This document shows, one piece after another, positions 6,346 to 9,428 of a stretch of 9,428 bases of DNA. This DNA is from Pedobacter sp. UBA5917 (lineage in GTDB: Bacteria > Bacteroidota > Bacteroidia > Sphingobacteriales > Sphingobacteriaceae), in contig NZ_DJDT01000023.1 in NCBI RefSeq assembly GCF_002432345.1, positions 1-9,428 of the forward strand. Direction: 5' to 3'. The notes beneath the pieces are model-generated. The model had not been told where the DNA came from and did not search any database. It saw nothing but the letters and a program-made list of their open reading frames with translations. Made by a program: the position numbers and the translations under genes. Within the stretch, counting starts at the first letter, position 1, and every line of letters starts with the position of its first letter.

Positions 6346-7995
6346 ATGAAAACTATTTACAAAGCAATTTTTGCCATTGGCGCTTTATGCATTCTTTCTC
6401 ATTTTGCCTTTGCCGCCGATATTGAAATCAAGATCAGCAAACGTTACCTTAACCTGCCCGTTTCGCAAAAGCAGGCCAGGGCCAATATGAAATTCGAAAT
6501 TTCGGGCAAACAGGAGCGTGTTTTTAAAATCAGGTTGGCAAAAGACGAACCCGAATATTGGGTTTTCTGTGATGTAAGCGTACTGAAAGGTAAAACAATA
6601 AAAATCAGTTATGAAGGGGATGCTGCCGGATTACAGAAAATTTATCAGAACGATGAAATTGAAGGTCAGCAATCCATCTATAAAGAGAAAAACCGTCCGC
6701 AGTTCCATTTTACCACAAAAAGAGGCTGGATAAACGACCCGAACGGACTTATTTTTTATGAAGGTGAATATCACCTGTTTTATCAGCATAATCCTTATGA
6801 AAGAGAATGGGAAAACATGTCGTGGGGACATGCCGTAAGCAAGGATATGATCCACTGGGAGGAGTTGCCAACCGCTCTAAGCCCTGATCAAACGGGTACC
6901 ATGTTCTCCGGTTCAACCGTAATCGATTATAACAATACAGCTGGTTTTAACAAAGGCAACACGCCTGCAATGGTGGCCACTTATACGGCTTTTACGGAGG
7001 AAAAACAGGTGCAATGTGTGGCTTATAGTTTGGATAAAGGACGCACCTGGACAAAATACGGCAAAAATCCGATCATCGATTCGAAAGCGAAATGGAACAG
7101 TGTAGACACCAGAGATCCGAGGGTTTTCTGGTACAAACCCGGTAAACATTGGGTAATGGTGCTGAATGAACGTGACGGACACTCGATCTATAATTCGGAC
7201 AATTTAAAAGACTGGACTTTTATGAGCCATACCACAGGCTTTTGGGAATGCCCGGATTTGTTCGAACTGCCCATTGATGGCGATAAAAGCAAAACCAAAT
7301 GGGTAATGTATGGAGCATCTAATACCTATATGACCGGTACTTTTGATGGTAAGAAGTTTACGCCCGAATCGGGCAAACATTATTACGTAACCGGAAGCAT
7401 TTATGCCGCACAAACTTTTACCAATATCCCCGAGAGCGATGGCAGAAGAATCCAGATTGGATGGGGTAAGATCGGCCACCCTGATATGCCATTTAATGGG
7501 ATGATGCTTTTGCCAACCGAACTAAAACTTAAAACCACAAAAGATGGCTTACGTTTAGTGAGCGAACCGATAAAGGAAGCTTCGCAGCTTTTCGAAAGTG
7601 CTGGCGAATCGACCAATTTAAATGTAAAAGATGCAAACGAAAAACTTAAAACCTATAACAATACAGACAGGATCCGAATTAAAACAAAACTGAAACTTTC
7701 GCATGCCACCAGCGCCGGACTGAGTTTTGCCGGACAAAAGATACTGGACTACGATATGAATTTTAACCTTGTTAACGGTGTTTTTTATTCTCCCGAAGAT
7801 ATGACAAGCATGGAAATTTCGGCCGATATCTACATCGACAGAACTTCTGTAGAGGTTTTTATCGATGGCGGGGCTTATTCTTATTCGATGGAGCGCAGAT
7901 TAGATGCTAAAAACACCGAAGGCTTTCAGTTTTGGGGAAATAATATCGAAATTAAGGATTTAAAGGTTTATTCGGTTAAATCAATCTGGCAATAA
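6346..7995 (+). CDS. Exported GH32 beta-fructosidase (levanase/inulinase/invertase group) with DUF4980-like N-terminal domain
   Basis: 549 residues. Residues 1-23 (MKTIYK, hydrophobic core, AFA) form a type I signal peptide; the Cys at 15 is not in a proper lipobox. Residues ~25-110 match the small N-terminal domain (DUF4980) seen on Bacteroidota GH32 enzymes. The five-bladed propeller begins at ~118 and carries all three catalytic signatures: WINDPNG at 128-134 (nucleophile Asp131), RDP at 256-258 (transition-state Asp257) and WECPDLFEL with acid/base Glu301. The C-terminal beta-sandwich (~405-545) includes the typical DRTSVEVFIDGG. The enzyme should hydrolyse terminal or internal beta-fructosyl bonds with retention, in the periplasm or outside. 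Sequence alone does not tell levan, inulin or sucrose, or exo from endo. No SusC/SusD pair or fructokinase adjoins it; the isomerase-like gene follows 74 nt downstream on the same strand. Confidence 0.95.
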   Translation: MKTIYKAIFAIGALCILSHFAFAADIEIKISKRYLNLPVSQKQARANMKFEISGKQERVFKIRLAKDEPEYWVFCDVSVLKGKTIKISYEGDAAGLQKIYQNDEIEGQQSIYKEKNRPQFHFTTKRGWINDPNGLIFYEGEYHLFYQHNPYEREWENMSWGHAVSKDMIHWEELPTALSPDQTGTMFSGSTVIDYNNTAGFNKGNTPAMVATYTAFTEEKQVQCVAYSLDKGRTWTKYGKNPIIDSKAKWNSVDTRDPRVFWYKPGKHWVMVLNERDGHSIYNSDNLKDWTFMSHTTGFWECPDLFELPIDGDKSKTKWVMYGASNTYMTGTFDGKKFTPESGKHYYVTGSIYAAQTFTNIPESDGRRIQIGWGKIGHPDMPFNGMMLLPTELKLKTTKDGLRLVSEPIKEASQLFESAGESTNLNVKDANEKLKTYNNTDRIRIKTKLKLSHATSAGLSFAGQKILDYDMNFNLVNGVFYSPEDMTSMEISADIYIDRTSVEVFIDGGAYSYSMERRLDAKNTEGFQFWGNNIEIKDLKVYSVKSIWQ

Positions 7996-8069
7996 AATCA
8001 CCTATTATTGAATCAATCTTTTTAAAAAACTATGATCCTGTTAATCCTGAAATCTTTTAATCCTGTTCT
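7996..8069. other. Spacer with a triplicated ATCCTG motif between the GH32 and isomerase-like genes
   Basis: The 74-nt gap contains three copies of ATCCTG (starting near 8035, 8044 and 8060), two of them as TTAATCCTG and TTTAATCCTG, just ahead of the ATG at 8070. There is no clear ribosome-binding site and no convincing terminator, which suits co-transcription. This phrase resembles short AATCCTG-type repeats seen in front of genes in related genomes; a regulatory role is not shown. Confidence 0.4.
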
Positions 8070-8939
8070 ATGAAAAAGACATTCTTATCAATTATTACCA
8101 GCTTACTTGTTTTGTTGGCTTCAGGTCAACTTTTAGCACAACAAAAATATCCAGAATTAGGCATTGTAAGCGGTTTATCACAAGATAGCATTGCATATGC
8201 TGCTGGCTTTAAATTGATTGGCGAATCGGTACCCAAAATACTTTCACCTACATTAAGCGATGATGAATTTCAGTCCAATCTGCAGAAACTGAAAGCGGCT
8301 AAATGCAAAGTATTAAGCTGCAACTTGTTTTTTCCTGGCAGTTTAAAAATTGCAGGTCCGGATGTAAACGAAGAAAAGGTTTTAAGTTACACCGAAACAG
8401 TGCTTTCGAGGGCGAAACAGGCAGGCGTAAAATATATCGTACTGGGCAGTTCGGGTGCAAGGAGTATCCCTTCTGGTTACGACATAGAAAAAGCGAAAGC
8501 AGATTTTGTAATCCTTTGTAAAAAACTGGGGCAGATAGCTAAGAAAAATAATGTGATCATCCTGTTGGAAAACCTCGAAACCACCGAAACCAATTTTATT
8601 ACCTCATTAAAAGCAGCTGCCGAAATTGTAAAAAAAGTAAACGAACCCAACTTTAGGCTTAACGTTGATGTTTTCCATATGCTACGCGAAGGCGAATCGC
8701 CCGATGAAATTATTGCTGCCGCAAAACAGGTGGGCTTTTGCGAAATTGCCGAAAAAGAAAAACGTAGCCTGCCTGGGGTAGCCGGAGATGATTTTAAACC
8801 ATACTTACGTGCGCTAAAGAAAATCAATTATAAAGGATATATCTTCATAGAAGCCAGTACCAATAATGCCGCTGTAGAAATGCCTCAGGCATTTAATTAC
8901 CTTACCAAACAAATTGCAGAAGTTTATTCGGGGAAATAA
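8070..8939 (+). CDS. Exported TIM-barrel sugar phosphate isomerase/epimerase-like protein (xylose isomerase-like, AP_endonuc_2 fold)
   Basis: 289 residues. Residues 1-23 (MKKTF, hydrophobic SIITSLLVLLAS, LLA-QQ) form a signal peptide, so it acts outside the cytoplasm, unlike most members. The barrel shows family landmarks: GVKYIVLGSSGA (~119-130), LLENLE with metal-ligand candidate Glu167, NVDVFHM with Asp200 and His203, PGVAGDDF (235-242), YKGYIFIEAS with Glu261. Usual relatives use Glu-Asp-His-Glu as divalent-metal ligands. Where the third ligand is expected (the 'HxHIAD' strand) this protein reads GFCEIAEKEKR, putting Glu225 in the His place. Length is normal for the superfamily. The substrate is unknown; since it is exported and follows GH32, an unphosphorylated free sugar or a keto-sugar derivative is more likely than a sugar phosphate (inference). 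The start is ATG 8070, the only Met before the signal peptide. Confidence 0.82.
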   Translation: MKKTFLSIITSLLVLLASGQLLAQQKYPELGIVSGLSQDSIAYAAGFKLIGESVPKILSPTLSDDEFQSNLQKLKAAKCKVLSCNLFFPGSLKIAGPDVNEEKVLSYTETVLSRAKQAGVKYIVLGSSGARSIPSGYDIEKAKADFVILCKKLGQIAKKNNVIILLENLETTETNFITSLKAAAEIVKKVNEPNFRLNVDVFHMLREGESPDEIIAAAKQVGFCEIAEKEKRSLPGVAGDDFKPYLRALKKINYKGYIFIEASTNNAAVEMPQAFNYLTKQIAEVYSGK

Positions 8940-8945
8940 GGGGGG

Positions 8946-8978
8946 AAGGTTTAGGGTTTGAGGTGTAAGGTTTAGGGT
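8946..8978. repeat. G/T-rich short direct repeat (AAGGTTTAGGGT twice)
   Basis: AAGGTTTAGGGT occurs at 8946-8957 and again at 8967-8978 (period 21), with TTGAGGTGT between. It begins 6 nt after the isomerase stop codon. Strand composition is strongly G/T on the + strand. Confidence 0.6.
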
Positions 8979-9070
8979 GTCCCTCATATCCGTCATTTCG
9001 AGGAATAATTTATTGCATAGAAGTCAATATTGTTGACAGACACGTTAACGTAAATAACTCCTAAAAGTTG

Positions 9071-9180
9071 CCGTCATTTCGAGTGGAGCACAACGAAGTC
9101 GAGAAATCTACATTGTCATCCTGAGCGTAGTCGAAGGATCTCCGCTCACTGCGTTCCGGTCTAGATGACGGTTTTTATTT
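9071..9180. repeat. Composite palindromic repeat, same family as the left-hand elements, terminator-like
   Basis: CCGTCATTTCGAGTGGAG (9071-9088) followed by ACGAAGTCGAGAAATCT corresponds to the left arm of the elements at 1207-1420. A CCTGAGC...GTCGAAGGATCT module is inserted at 9119-9141. The right arm CTAGATGACGG (9161-9171) pairs with the CCGTCAT of the left arm and is followed by TTTTTATTT (9172-9180), so it may end the GH32/isomerase transcript about 230 nt past the last stop. Confidence 0.65.
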
Positions 9181-9428
9181 AGAGTCTCTCTGTCTTGGGA
9201 TAGACCTCTCCAGCATATCGTCACTCTGTCCCGAACTTTCGGGATCAGGGTCTTTCCCGCAATAGCTCTCTCCACTCCACTTCGTTCCGGTCGGGATGAC
9301 GGTTTTTATTTAGAGTCTCTCTGTTTCGGGATAGACCTCTACCTCTCCAGCATATCGTCACCCTGAATTTGTTTCAGGGTCTTTCCTGCAAGATAGATTT
9401 CTCCGCTCACTGCGTTCCGGTCGTATTC
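9164..9428. repeat. Two tandem ~131-bp repeat units, the second running to the window end
   Basis: Unit A is 9164-9294 and unit B starts at 9295. Both open with the same 30 bases (9164-9193 and 9295-9324), beginning GATGACGGTTTTTATTT, then share a diverged GGGATAGACCTCT, the identical CTCCAGCATATCGTCA, a hairpin, GGGTCTTTCC and a closing CGTTCCGGTCG. Unit B has a small insertion (ACCTCT near 9341). The hairpins differ in sequence: TCCCGAA/TTCGGGA (9229-9235 / 9238-9244) in A against ACCCTGAA/TTCAGGGT (near 9360-9380) in B. More units may lie beyond the edge, though the last bases (TATTC) already depart from unit A. Confidence 0.8.

Larger units (their letters stand above)
8940..9428. other. 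Gene-free, repeat-rich tail (489 bp) after the isomerase-like gene
   Basis: I see no gene here on either strand. It contains, in order, a G/T-rich 12-bp direct repeat (8946-8978), a lone CCGTCATTTCGAG (8990-9002), a non-repeat island (9003-9070), a composite palindromic repeat (9071-9180), and two tandem units (from 9164) cut by the window end. Any minus-strand frame across 8814-8996 reads through this low-complexity DNA and into the isomerase gene antisense, so it is not coding. Confidence 0.7.

Noticed and set aside
6346..6415. Lipoprotein signal peptide on the GH32 enzyme (Cys15)
   Set aside because: The residues before Cys are GAL, which do not fit a lipobox, and a normal signal peptidase I site (AFA-AD) follows the hydrophobic core.
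8477..8827. 116-residue minus-strand frame within the isomerase-like gene
   Set aside because: It mirrors the coding strand of a convincing TIM-barrel protein and shows only low-complexity Ser/Phe-rich sequence.
9071..9428. CRISPR array
   Set aside because: The units are ~131 bp, palindromic, imperfect, and lack regular short repeats with unique spacers; no cas-like gene is present.

Overview
The window looks like chromosomal DNA of a Bacteroidota bacterium, most likely Pedobacter-like (Sphingobacteriaceae). This rests on the protein families (met-zincin with DUF5117-type relatives, FecR with a DUF4974-like tail, TonB receptor with STN and carboxypeptidase-regulatory-like domains, DUF4980-type GH32), the lack of strong Shine-Dalgarno sites, TAnnTTTG-like -7 boxes, and intergenic repeats of the 'GTCATCTCGAGCGGAG... 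/ ...GTCGAGATGAC' kind. The assignment is by pattern recognition, not by a search.

Layout, left to right. (1) 1-1196 (+): the C-terminal ~397 residues of a secreted zinc metalloprotease whose HExxHxxGxxH motif lies at the very edge. (2) 1197-1426: a convergent intergenic region filled by two imperfect palindromic repeats and a third module; they probably act as a bidirectional terminator. (3) 5866 down to 1427 (-): a complete cell-surface-signalling unit in the order ECF sigma factor, FecR-type anti-sigma factor, TonB-dependent outer-membrane receptor with an N-terminal STN signalling domain. There is no SusD, so this is not a standard SusC/SusD locus. (4) 5867-6345: a divergent intergenic region with a perfect hairpin followed by a T-run, a decayed long inverted repeat and candidate Bacteroidota promoters at both ends. 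(5) 6346-8939 (+): a likely two-gene operon of an exported GH32 beta-fructosidase (levanase/inulinase/invertase group) and an exported TIM-barrel sugar isomerase/epimerase-like protein. (6) 8940-9428: a gene-free, repeat-rich tail containing a G/T-rich short repeat, a small non-repeat island and two tandem ~131-bp units.

How the genes may work together: the receptor probably senses or imports an outside ligand and signals through STN to FecR, which releases the sigma factor to transcribe the receptor operon. Whether this circuit also controls the divergent GH32 operon is an open inference. GH32 would release fructose outside the cytoplasm, and the exported isomerase-like protein may act on a sugar in the same compartment. 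Most of the window is ordinary for the group. The points most worth a second look are the replacement of a usual metal-binding His by Glu in the exported isomerase, the tandem repeats whose internal hairpins differ in sequence but keep their pairing, the orphan terminator-like hairpin, and the leucine-rich tail of the sigma factor.
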